Assembly (NCBI RefSeq): GCF_001029435.1
Contig: NZ_LDOV01000053.1
Coordinates: 38,592-75,241, forward strand
DNA length: 36,650 nucleotides
Reading direction: 5' to 3'
From: Photobacterium aphoticum
GTDB lineage: Bacteria; Pseudomonadota; Gammaproteobacteria; Enterobacterales; Vibrionaceae
Below the pieces are notes generated by a model, which worked only from the letters and a program-made list of their open reading frames with translations, made no database searches and was not told the DNA's origin. The position numbers and the translations under genes were made by a program. This document shows positions 25,280 to 32,343 of the stretch, one piece after another. How positions within the stretch are numbered: the stretch's first letter is position 1; each line of letters opens with the position of its first letter.

Positions 25280-26287
25280 TTATTTTTTGAGCGTCGCCAC
25301 TGTTTTTCGCTCCACCAGCATGGGCTCAAACTGCACCACGTCCACCTCACGGGTTTCACCGGCAAGGCGTTTCAGTAAGGTATCAACCGCAGCCTGACCT
25401 AATCGGTATTTCGGCTGATGAATGGTGGTCAGTGCCGGCGACATAAACTGGGCAATGTGGATATCATCGTAGCCCATTAACGAGAAATCATTCGGTACTG
25501 ACAGTCCCTTCTCGTTAGCGGCATTCATCACGCCCATCGCCATCATGTCGTTACAGGCGAAAATGGCGGTTGGCAGTTCACCGGACGCGTAAATACGGTT
25601 GAAGGCATCATAGCCACCGTCACATTCAAAGTTCGATTCCACGATCCATTTCGGATTAAACGGCAAGCCCGCTTCATTCAAGGCACGCTTAAACCCTTCA
25701 TAACGCATCATGGCCTGATAGCGGTTCAGCGGACCGGTAATACAACCGATGTCGCGGTGACCACAGTCAATCAGGTGTTTGGCTGCCATGTAGCCGCCGC
25801 TGAGGGAGTTATCTTGAATTTTATCGCTGGTAAACAGGATCGGGCCCCAGTCCATCACCACAACAGGAATGTCCGGGTATTTTTCAAAGATGTCGATCCG
25901 CTCCCCTTCCATCGAAGAGCACATTAAGATCATGCCATCCACACGCTTTTGCAACAGAGTGTTGATGGAATCTTGCATGCGTTGATGATCGCCTTCGGTG
26001 TTACACAGAATAAGGTTATACCCTTGCTGATAGCAGCTGCGTTCTACGCCCTTTACCACTTCACCGTAGAACGGGTTGGTAGAGGTCGTCACCAGCATGC
26101 CGAAGGTTTTGGTGCGGTTCATTTTGAGGCTGCGCGCCAACGCAGAGGGGGTGTAGTTGAGTTCCTGAGCGGCTCGGTTGACCCGCTCAGTGATTTCTTC
26201 ACTCACATAACGTGATTGGTTGATAACGTGGCTCACCGTGGAGCTCGAAACGCCCGCCAGTTTGGCGATATCCTTCATGGTTGCCAC
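25280..26287 (-). CDS. rbsR: Ribose operon repressor RbsR (LacI family)
   Basis: The 335-residue protein opens with a LacI-type helix-turn-helix (MKDIAKLAGVSSSTVSHVI) and a YTPSALARSL hinge, then the sugar-binding core. It closely follows E. coli RbsR, including MATMKD at the start, NTEGD, QKRVDG, IQDNS, GYDDI and TTIHQPK. RbsR binds ribose and releases its operator. The start is GTG at 26287 with AGGAGA a few bases upstream. It is last in the rbs operon, 12 bases after rbsK, and probably autoregulates the operon through the site at 30453-30468. Confidence 0.95.
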   Translation of the reverse strand: MATMKDIAKLAGVSSSTVSHVINQSRYVSEEITERVNRAAQELNYTPSALARSLKMNRTKTFGMLVTTSTNPFYGEVVKGVERSCYQQGYNLILCNTEGDHQRMQDSINTLLQKRVDGMILMCSSMEGERIDIFEKYPDIPVVVMDWGPILFTSDKIQDNSLSGGYMAAKHLIDCGHRDIGCITGPLNRYQAMMRYEGFKRALNEAGLPFNPKWIVESNFECDGGYDAFNRIYASGELPTAIFACNDMMAMGVMNAANEKGLSVPNDFSLMGYDDIHIAQFMSPALTTIHQPKYRLGQAAVDTLLKRLAGETREVDVVQFEPMLVERKTVATLKK

Positions 26288-26299
26288 GCTACTCTCCTA

Positions 26300-27217
26300 T
26301 TACTGCTGAGCGAGAAACGCCTCCACTTCCTCACGGCGAGGAATGGAAGTCTGTGCCCCGAAACGCGTCACGCTGATCGCAGCGGCCGCATGGGCGAATT
26401 TAATGGCTGATTCTAGCGGCATTTCTTCCAGCAAACCAGTGACGAATGCCCCATTAAAGGTATCGCCTGCGGCTGTTGTGTCGGTCGCTTCCACGCGGAA
26501 ACCCGGGATCACTTTGCCTTCACCGCCTTGGCTTAGCCACACGCCTTTCGCGCCAAGGGTGATCATTACAGTATGAATGCCTTTACCATGCAGCACATTC
26601 GCTGCCTGTTGCGCCGCTTCATCGCTATCAATGGTGATACCGGTCAGCACTTCGGCTTCTGTTTCATTTGGCGTGATGATGTCCACATGGTTCAGCAGTG
26701 TATCTGGCAGTTCACGTGCCGGCGCTGGGTTTAGGATCACCGTGGTGCCCGCCGCTTTTGCCGTTTGTGCTGCTTTCTCGATGCCACACATTGGGGTTTC
26801 AAGTTGCATCAGCAGGTAATCTGCCTGACGGATCGCCTCAAGATCCGCTTCAATCGCCTCTGCAGTCAATGTCGCGTTCGCTTCTGCAGAAATACAGATG
26901 CTGTTTTCACCGCTGTCTGCCACCTGGATCATCGCGATACCGGTTGGGCAGTTTGGCTGCATTTTCACGCTGGCAATGTTGATGCCGTCCATTTTGAAAT
27001 GTTCGCGGATATTGATACCGAACGCGTCATCACCCACACAAGCAATAAAGCCGGTATCGGCATTCAGACGTGCTGCCGCAACAGCTTGGTTGGCACCTTT
27101 ACCACCAGGGATCACTTGGTAGTTGCGACCGTGCAATGTCTCACCCGGACGCGGGAAAGAAGGTACCTGAAGCACATGGTCAGCATTCACACTACCTAAT
27201 ACCACTAACTTATTCAT
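26300..27217 (-). CDS. rbsK: Ribokinase
   Basis: The start is placed at the ATG at 27217 (AAGGATAACC upstream), although the frame opens at 27238; the product is 305 residues. It is a PfkB-family kinase with the substrate motif VNADH (residues 10-14), GGKGAN (38-43) and the catalytic TTAAGD (D252). It closely follows E. coli RbsK, and its NAD-type substrate motif fits ribose better than 2-deoxyribose kinase. It phosphorylates ribose to ribose 5-phosphate in the cytoplasm. It is followed by rbsR after 12 bases. Confidence 0.94.
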   Translation of the reverse strand: MNKLVVLGSVNADHVLQVPSFPRPGETLHGRNYQVIPGGKGANQAVAAARLNADTGFIACVGDDAFGINIREHFKMDGINIASVKMQPNCPTGIAMIQVADSGENSICISAEANATLTAEAIEADLEAIRQADYLLMQLETPMCGIEKAAQTAKAAGTTVILNPAPARELPDTLLNHVDIITPNETEAEVLTGITIDSDEAAQQAANVLHGKGIHTVMITLGAKGVWLSQGGEGKVIPGFRVEATDTTAAGDTFNGAFVTGLLEEMPLESAIKFAHAAAAISVTRFGAQTSIPRREEVEAFLAQQ

Positions 27218-27227
27218 ACGGTTATCC

Positions 27228-27260
27228 TTGGTTCTCAAATTGGTTCTTCTATTTGGTTCT
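27228..27260. repeat. Three TTGGTTCT repeats upstream of rbsK
   Basis: TTGGTTCT occurs at 27228-27235, 27240-27247 and 27253-27260 (AGAACCAA on the transcribed strand), spaced 12 and 13 bases. It ends next to the rbsK ribosome site. It could come from local slippage or could bind a regulator or RNA-binding protein; no family is known to me. Confidence 0.45.
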
Positions 27261-27347
27261 TAAAACGCTAGCTAACGTTGTTTTCATCGGCGCTCGCCCC
27301 ACTGACAGCCTCACAGGCCGCGAGGACGATGCGCACAATGGATTTTT

Positions 27348-28361
27348 TTAATTATGTTCAATACCGGTACGCACGGTAAACACTCGCGTTTCTTGCGGTG
27401 CTAAGTACTGTAGCGTGCCGTTGGCTTTGGCCGTCAGGAAACCTTCCGGACGACACGTTGCTGGCAATGCATAGGCGGCCACTTGTTGATCTTCACTGCG
27501 TAAAATCCAGCGGGTCGCACTGCAAAACTCGTTGGTGTTAAAAGCAGTAACCAGCGATTTATCGCCAATATTCATACGAAACTCTGCACGTTCAACGTGA
27601 TCTGGCAGATTTTCCATGAAGTACACAATTTCTGGGTCGTACATCGCTGGCTGATCTAATGCGGCCATGGGTGCAGACACTTTCATCGATTCATTGAACG
27701 CCAGCCACTGCTCTGTTGGCTGCACGTGTGCCGGAATACTTTCGCGCAGCGTGAACGTGCTGTCTGGAATATTCTGCGTCATCTCGGCGTTGTCGATATA
27801 CGCCGCATTGATATGGCACATGTACTGCAGTGGCATTGGCACACTGGCCAGGTTCTTCACCTGCATTTGAATATCAAACACGCTCGCATCTTTTGCTAAG
27901 CGTACTGATGGTGTCGCCAGATAATGATCCCCAAAGCCCATCACATATTCGTACGTACCTTTGATGGTCACCGACTCCTCATCGATTTCCAACCACGCAG
28001 TGTCCATGTTTGCACACGGCATTTCACCATGCAGCACATGATCGTCCTGCGGCGTTGGGCAACCCATGCGGATCATACCCGCGTGGAACGCAAAACAGCC
28101 GTAAGTTTCCACAATGCTTTTCGCCGGCTTTGGCTCACTGAACATGTTCTTCATGCACAAATCGGTGCCCAGAAACTCTGCGTCCCAAATCATTTGTCCC
28201 ATGAATGGCAGCACCACTAAGTGACCTTGGCTGTTCTTGATTTCCAACGCTTCAATCCCTGAACGGTACGCAAAGGCGTGAATTTCAAAATCCGCAGAGT
28301 GTGCAATCAATGTTTTGTGCGCGGTAAAGTGCGCTTTTTGGAGTGGGAAAGTCAACATCAT
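27348..28361 (-). CDS. Aldose epimerase-like (DUF4432-type) protein
   Basis: The 337-residue protein has no signal peptide. It has a beta-rich galactose-mutarotase-like layout: LVVLPFMGQMIWDAEF near residue 50, HGEMPCANMDTAWLE (about 110-125) and PLQYMCHINAAY (about 180). It is best read as an aldose 1-epimerase/mutarotase-like protein of the DUF4432 type. Lying between the permease and ribokinase genes, it may interconvert ribose anomers together with RbsD. It resembles in size and context the deoX-type genes of deoxyribose operons. GAGGT is about 9 bases before the ATG at 28361. Confidence 0.7.
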   Translation of the reverse strand: MMLTFPLQKAHFTAHKTLIAHSADFEIHAFAYRSGIEALEIKNSQGHLVVLPFMGQMIWDAEFLGTDLCMKNMFSEPKPAKSIVETYGCFAFHAGMIRMGCPTPQDDHVLHGEMPCANMDTAWLEIDEESVTIKGTYEYVMGFGDHYLATPSVRLAKDASVFDIQMQVKNLASVPMPLQYMCHINAAYIDNAEMTQNIPDSTFTLRESIPAHVQPTEQWLAFNESMKVSAPMAALDQPAMYDPEIVYFMENLPDHVERAEFRMNIGDKSLVTAFNTNEFCSATRWILRSEDQQVAAYALPATCRPEGFLTAKANGTLQYLAPQETRVFTVRTGIEHN

Positions 28362-28416
28362 TATCTTTTCACCTCAAGTTGAGTGAGCGCGATACACACG
28401 CTCTCTCGAAAGCAAG

Positions 28417-28438
28417 GGCCACCCGCTTGCGGATGGCC
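28417..28438 (-). other. Intra-operon hairpin
   Basis: On the minus strand GGCCATCC (28438-28431) pairs with GGGTGGCC (28424-28417) with one G-U pair and a 6-base loop, in the 86-base gap after the permease gene. It may be a weak attenuator or mRNA-stability element. Confidence 0.4.
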
Positions 28439-28447
28439 ATCTGAGTA

Positions 28448-29797
28448 TTACGCGTTAGCAACCGTTTCTTGTGTTGCAGACTCTTGGGTTGTGTAAGTCA
28501 CTGGTTTCTTGTGTTTCTTCTCACTCAGGAAGTAAGTGAACACGACCGCGAAACACGCTGCGTTAACGATGAATGAGGTTTGCATACCCACGTTATCCGC
28601 CAACAGACCCTGTACGACAGGAATCGCTGCACCACCGATGATAGACATCACCACAAAGCCACCCGCTGTTTCTGTGTAACGTGTATCCACTGACTGCAGG
28701 GTTGAAGCGAAAATCGTTGCCCAACATGGTGCGAACAGTGCTGATGTACCTACTGCTACCCATACTGCGCTGAAGTTTGGTACGAACGTGACGTACAGCA
28801 AGCACAGGAAGCCAACCGCAGAGTAACCCATCAGTACGTTTTCTTGCGTAGTCTTGGTGAACAGGTAGTTCGCCAGCAGTTTGCCCAGGAAGTACATGAT
28901 GAATGCGTACAGCAGGTAGTTCGCCGCATCGTGCTCAACCATGGTTGGATCCATCGCCAGTGCCAAACGAATGGTGAATGACCATACTGCAACCTGCATA
29001 CCTACGTAAGCAAACTGGGTCACGATACCTTTGAAGAAACGTGCGTTGCTTGCAAGGTAAGTCAGGGTTTCACCAAAGGTTGGTTCGTCGGCTTTCTTGT
29101 CTGATACTGCTTTACAGTTCGGGTATTCAGTGATGGCAATCAGTGCTGCAACCGTTGCGATAATACCCACCAACCACTTGTACGGTTCGAGTGTTTGCTG
29201 AAGCACTTGCTCTTTAAACATTGCCAGTTCATGGCCCGTTAACGTAGACATCATTTGCTCAACGTTCACGCCTTCCTGGAAAATCAGGTGTTTACCCAGA
29301 AGCAGACCCACGATGTAGCCCATTGCGTTGATGGTGTGAGACACATTCAGACGCAATGTCGCGCGCTCTGGCTCACCGATCATTGCTGAGTACGTATTAC
29401 AAGACGTCTCCAGGAATGACAGGCCAATCGCGATACAGAAAATCGCCGCCAGGAACATGGTGTAAGTGCCCGCGTGTGATGCAGGGAAGAACATCAAACA
29501 ACCAAAGATGTAGAGCGCCAAGCCCAGCAAAATCGCCAGTTTATAAGACGACTTCTTCACCACCATGGATGCTGGAATCGCAACCAGGAAGTAAGCGCCG
29601 TAGAACGCAGACTGCACCAATGCTGATGCAAAGTTAGACAGATCAAAAACGGTTTTAAACTGGGTGATCAACACGTCGTTCAATGCAGCGGCCGCAGACC
29701 ACAGTGCAAACACGGTTGAAAGAAGCAGGAACTGGAAAATCGGGGTTTTGTTTAAATAGCCATCCGGATGCTGGATGGTGTGATTCTTAATAAACAT
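28448..29797 (-). CDS. FucP-like sugar:H+ symporter (MFS)
   Basis: The 449-residue protein has about 12 membrane helices and follows the FHS family (FucP-type) of the major facilitator superfamily: FALWSAAAALNDVLITQFK in helix 1, YGAYFLVAIPASMVVKK, and FLETSCNTYSAMIGEP in mid-protein. In this operon it replaces the RbsABC importer and probably brings in ribose, by proton symport. The ATG at 29797 has GGAAGAG upstream. It is 142 bases downstream of rbsD, with a hairpin between. The sugar could instead be deoxyribose or another pentose. Confidence 0.9.
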   Translation of the reverse strand: MFIKNHTIQHPDGYLNKTPIFQFLLLSTVFALWSAAAALNDVLITQFKTVFDLSNFASALVQSAFYGAYFLVAIPASMVVKKSSYKLAILLGLALYIFGCLMFFPASHAGTYTMFLAAIFCIAIGLSFLETSCNTYSAMIGEPERATLRLNVSHTINAMGYIVGLLLGKHLIFQEGVNVEQMMSTLTGHELAMFKEQVLQQTLEPYKWLVGIIATVAALIAITEYPNCKAVSDKKADEPTFGETLTYLASNARFFKGIVTQFAYVGMQVAVWSFTIRLALAMDPTMVEHDAANYLLYAFIMYFLGKLLANYLFTKTTQENVLMGYSAVGFLCLLYVTFVPNFSAVWVAVGTSALFAPCWATIFASTLQSVDTRYTETAGGFVVMSIIGGAAIPVVQGLLADNVGMQTSFIVNAACFAVVFTYFLSEKKHKKPVTYTTQESATQETVANA

Positions 29798-29887
29798 AGG
29801 GCTCTTCCATCGTTATCTGCCCTCAAGGGCAGTTTATCGTTGTTTGGATTCCGTCAGTAGGGAGTGACGCGAATACCGATGTATTTC

Positions 29888-29922
29888 ACTGGCACGTTAC
29901 GCACGAGGTATACCGTGCCAGT
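29888..29922 (-). other. Hairpin between rbsD and permease gene
   Basis: ACTGGCACG (29888-29896) and CGTGCCAGT (29914-29922) pair over 9 bp with a 17-base loop, without a U-run. It may affect relative expression or mRNA processing in the operon. Confidence 0.45.
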
Positions 29923-29939
29923 TATTGGATCCTGTGGGA

Positions 29940-30359
29940 TTAAAACACCACGCCAGCTTGGAAAATCACATTGGCATAAGGGGTGCATTCCCCGGTACGC
30001 ACCACTGCTTTGCTGCTTTGGGTACGTACTTTAAATTCTTCATGGGAAACGGTTTGGATAGAAAATGTTTTGCCGCAGCGCTGCTGCTCAACCGCCAACA
30101 GTTCAAGCAGTGCCTGATACAGATCCGGGCTGACCTTCGCAAACTCTTCTGCCATCACCACGCCTTCAATTTGTGACTCCGTCAGAATCACACGCACAGT
30201 ATCGAGAAAGCTCGGTACGCCGTGCGTCAGCGCCAGATCAATACGCTGAACATGGTCAGGGATCGGCAAGCCGGCATCGGCAATTGTGATTTCATCGGTA
30301 TGGCCCAAAGTGGCGACCAGGTAAGCAATATCCGCGTTAAGTAAGGTACTTTTTTTCAT
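29940..30359 (-). CDS. rbsD: D-ribose pyranase RbsD
   Basis: The frame is open to 30506, but the ATG at 30359 gives 139 residues, exactly the E. coli RbsD length, starting MKKSTLLNADIAYL. Conserved features are LGHTD (H20), IADAGLPIP (D28), ALTHGVPSF, and the end RTGECTPYANV. RbsD interconverts pyranose and furanose forms of ribose so that RbsK gets its substrate. The ribosome site is weak; an ATG two codons upstream is an alternative. It is the first gene of the operon and lies downstream of the CRP-like and RbsR-like sites. Confidence 0.95.
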   Translation of the reverse strand: MKKSTLLNADIAYLVATLGHTDEITIADAGLPIPDHVQRIDLALTHGVPSFLDTVRVILTESQIEGVVMAEEFAKVSPDLYQALLELLAVEQQRCGKTFSIQTVSHEEFKVRTQSSKAVVRTGECTPYANVIFQAGVVF

Positions 30360-30452
30360 TGTCATCGGCCTAAGTGCTGAAGATGAGCGGCTAACCAACA
30401 CTCCCCCCCCTTCCATGGATACAACATCCAGAACGTGGCGAGTAACACCCTC

Positions 30453-30468
30453 ATCGATACGTTTCGAT
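30453..30468 (-). promoter_or_regulatory. Candidate RbsR operator
   Basis: ATCGATACGTTTCGAT is a 16-bp near-perfect palindrome centred on ACGT (14 of 16 positions symmetric). It matches the known RbsR operator type GCGAAACGTTTCGC. It lies about 95 bases before the rbsD start. A TATGAT -10-like box sits just beside it at 30472-30477 (minus strand), so repressor would cover the likely start site. Confidence 0.65.
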
Positions 30469-30558
30469 GGCATCATAATCCGATCGCGATGCATTGCGAG
30501 GACCAAAAAAGCATTGTGTGATTAGGATCGGAGATAAACCGGAGAAGAGAGGAAATTG

Positions 30559-30574
30559 AGTGACAAACATCACA
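30559..30574. promoter_or_regulatory. Candidate CRP site
   Basis: On the minus strand TGTGA-N6-TCACT (plus AGTGA CAAACA TCACA) fits the CRP consensus TGTGA-N6-TCACA in nine of ten positions. It lies about 100 bases upstream of the candidate -10 region and 200 before rbsD, consistent with catabolite control of ribose use. Confidence 0.6.
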
Positions 30575-30715
30575 CTCGGTAGTGCAATAAATGGAGAATC
30601 ACGAGGAAGGCATCATTATGCGCAATAACGCATACCACATAACGATAAAATAGCTGCGTGTTGAACCAACGAAATCGTTACGCGCTGGATTTATATACAA
30701 TTACATTACGCCATT

Positions 30716-30913
30716 TTACCCCCAGTCGATGCCTGCACATGTATCAATAAAGCGCCAATCGAGGGGCAATCTGATCGTATTTTGATGGATAGACAACTCT
30801 GAAAGAAGAGGAAAACGTCCTTCACATTGCATCAACGTGATCTCACATTGTGCATGCACGAGTTGATTAGCGACACGTTCCACCATATGCCAACCGACAC
30901 CCAACACCATCAT
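30716..30913 (-). CDS. Small hypothetical protein (doubtful)
   Basis: A 65-residue frame starts with two ATG codons after an in-frame stop and ends WRFIDTCAGIDWG. There is no recognisable family, membrane segment or signal peptide, and no clear ribosome site. It could be a remnant of a larger gene or a chance frame. Confidence 0.2.
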   Translation of the reverse strand: MMVLGVGWHMVERVANQLVHAQCEITLMQCEGRFPLLSELSIHQNTIRLPLDWRFIDTCAGIDWG

Positions 30914-31024
30914 GTATCGCCACGCGTGTTAGCAAATGGATATATAAAACATCATGGCTATTATTTTATATAAAAACATGATTTACTCTTTCGATATGAA
31001 TGTTGAAATGAAGAATCTTTTATA

Positions 31025-31189
31025 ATGTCAAAAATCAAAGATAGAATATTGCTTTTAGGCTGTGGATTATTATGCGCCATTGCCTCTTGGGCATTTTTTG
31101 CGGGATTTCAAACATACAGTTTTTATATCCTCAATGCGATCGTAGCAATAGCCATAATAAATAAACTAATCAATAAGCCTAAAAGTTAA
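31025..31189 (+). CDS. Small membrane protein, 54 residues
   Basis: An ATG at 31025 opens a 54-residue frame, MSKIKDRILLLGCGLLC and so on, ending KLINKPKS. It predicts two hydrophobic helices (about 8-28 and 33-48) joined by a short polar turn, with positively charged ends. The composition is unlike a random frame. The ribosome site is weak (GAAG about 12 bases before), and a TATAAT overlaps the start. No family recognised. It is isolated and AT-rich. Confidence 0.45.
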   Translation: MSKIKDRILLLGCGLLCAIASWAFFAGFQTYSFYILNAIVAIAIINKLINKPKS

Positions 31190-31349
31190 ATAATTTCATC
31201 AAAGAATTCCTCCTTGTTTATCAAAACCAATTATTCCCCTCTTTCCTGCCATCCTTCATCCAACGAAAACTTTAAGTGATGGCGGCAATCATCGAGAAAA
31301 TCCCATACCGCCTTCTTTGATTCCTTGCTTACTTAGGGTGCATCGACGC

Positions 31350-32198
31350 TTAAGATTTAAGTGTCTTAACGGCGGTTTTCGGTTGCCACAACGCGAAAAG
31401 ATTGCCGATAAGCATAATGAGCGCACCAATAAATAGCGACGGTGCGAGGCTCTCGCCATACAACACAGCACCGACCATACCGATCGCCGGTAACCGCATA
31501 AAATCGAGAATAACGACAATACTCACTTCCGCATGTTGCATCGCTTTGGCCATGCAGAAATGCGCGGTTAACGCGGTCGCCCCAATGATAAAGAGCCAGC
31601 CACCTTGTTGCAGTGTCGGTGTCGTCCAATGATTCAGAGTCAGCAATAATCCCAGAGGAAGTTGCACCAGCGACATATAAAACAGAATAGTCAGTGGACT
31701 TTCTGTCACAGCAAGAGACTTCGTCGACGTATGAGAAATGGCATAACAACATGCCGCGCCGAGGACGATAAAAGAAGACAGATTAAAAACCGCCATGCCC
31801 GGTTTCACGATCACCATCACGCCCAGCAAGCCTAACAAAATTGCAGAGAGCTTTCTTAGGGTTAACGCTTCCCCCAGACATAACCACGCTATGAGAGCCG
31901 TCCATAACGGTACCGTAAACTCCAACGCAAACACTTCGGCAAGTGGCAATAAAGTGATCCCGACGAGCCATCCGTATTGCCCCATAAAATGGAAACCATT
32001 TCGTACACAATGTAAGCCGATACGTGGTGAATGAATCAATGCAGTTTGTTTTGTGGCCCACAGGATAAGGGAAATCACCACTAACCCTAACGTGCTTCTG
32101 AATAACATCACTTGTGCGGTATTGATCTCGCCGCTTAATTCCCTCGCACCCACCGCCATCAAACAGAAAGATAACAACGCCCCGACCATCCATGTCAT
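31350..32198 (-). CDS. EamA-type (DMT superfamily) permease
   Basis: The protein is a 10-helix integral membrane transporter of the drug/metabolite superfamily with two EamA-like halves (first from SFCLMAVGARELSG with FRSTLGLVVISLI, second from SSFIVLGAACCYAISHTSTK). Typical marks are LPLAEVFALEFTVPLWTALIAW near the middle and IGALIMLIGNLFALW at the end. Substrate unknown. The ATG at 32198 is the first ATG and gives 282 residues, but the only strong ribosome site (AGAAGGAG) is about 19 bases before it, which would suit an ATT or ATC codon instead; a TTG at 32246 has none. It is a single-gene unit. Confidence 0.82.
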   Translation of the reverse strand: MTWMVGALLSFCLMAVGARELSGEINTAQVMLFRSTLGLVVISLILWATKQTALIHSPRIGLHCVRNGFHFMGQYGWLVGITLLPLAEVFALEFTVPLWTALIAWLCLGEALTLRKLSAILLGLLGVMVIVKPGMAVFNLSSFIVLGAACCYAISHTSTKSLAVTESPLTILFYMSLVQLPLGLLLTLNHWTTPTLQQGGWLFIIGATALTAHFCMAKAMQHAEVSIVVILDFMRLPAIGMVGAVLYGESLAPSLFIGALIMLIGNLFALWQPKTAVKTLKS

Positions 32199-32293
32199 TG
32201 CTTTAATGATAATCTTGCTCCTTCTATACCGACCGATATTTACCAAATTTATGGGTCAAACGTTATAGGTTTGGCTCGTCCATAAAAACCAAT

Positions 32294-32320
32294 AAAAGGA
32301 GATGACGCACACCTCCTTTT
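32294..32320 (-). terminator. Terminator after chitinase gene
   Basis: AAAAGGAG/CTCCTTTT (32294-32301 and 32313-32320) pair around an 11-base loop, followed on the minus strand by TTTTATTGGTTTTTA. It lies 24 bases after the chitinase stop. Confidence 0.65.
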
Positions 32321-32343
32321 CCGACCGTAACATGATGCTGCTA

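Larger units (their letters stand above)
30360..30715. other. rbs promoter region
   Basis: This 356-base stretch upstream of rbsD contains the candidate CRP and RbsR sites. No coding frame is convincing in it beyond the artificial upward extension of rbsD. Confidence 0.6.

Noticed and set aside
26300..27217. Deoxyribokinase (deoK) instead of ribokinase
   Set aside because: The NAD substrate motif and overall sequence follow RbsK, and rbsD/rbsR are beside it; the deoxyribose role was kept only as an alternative for the permease and epimerase.
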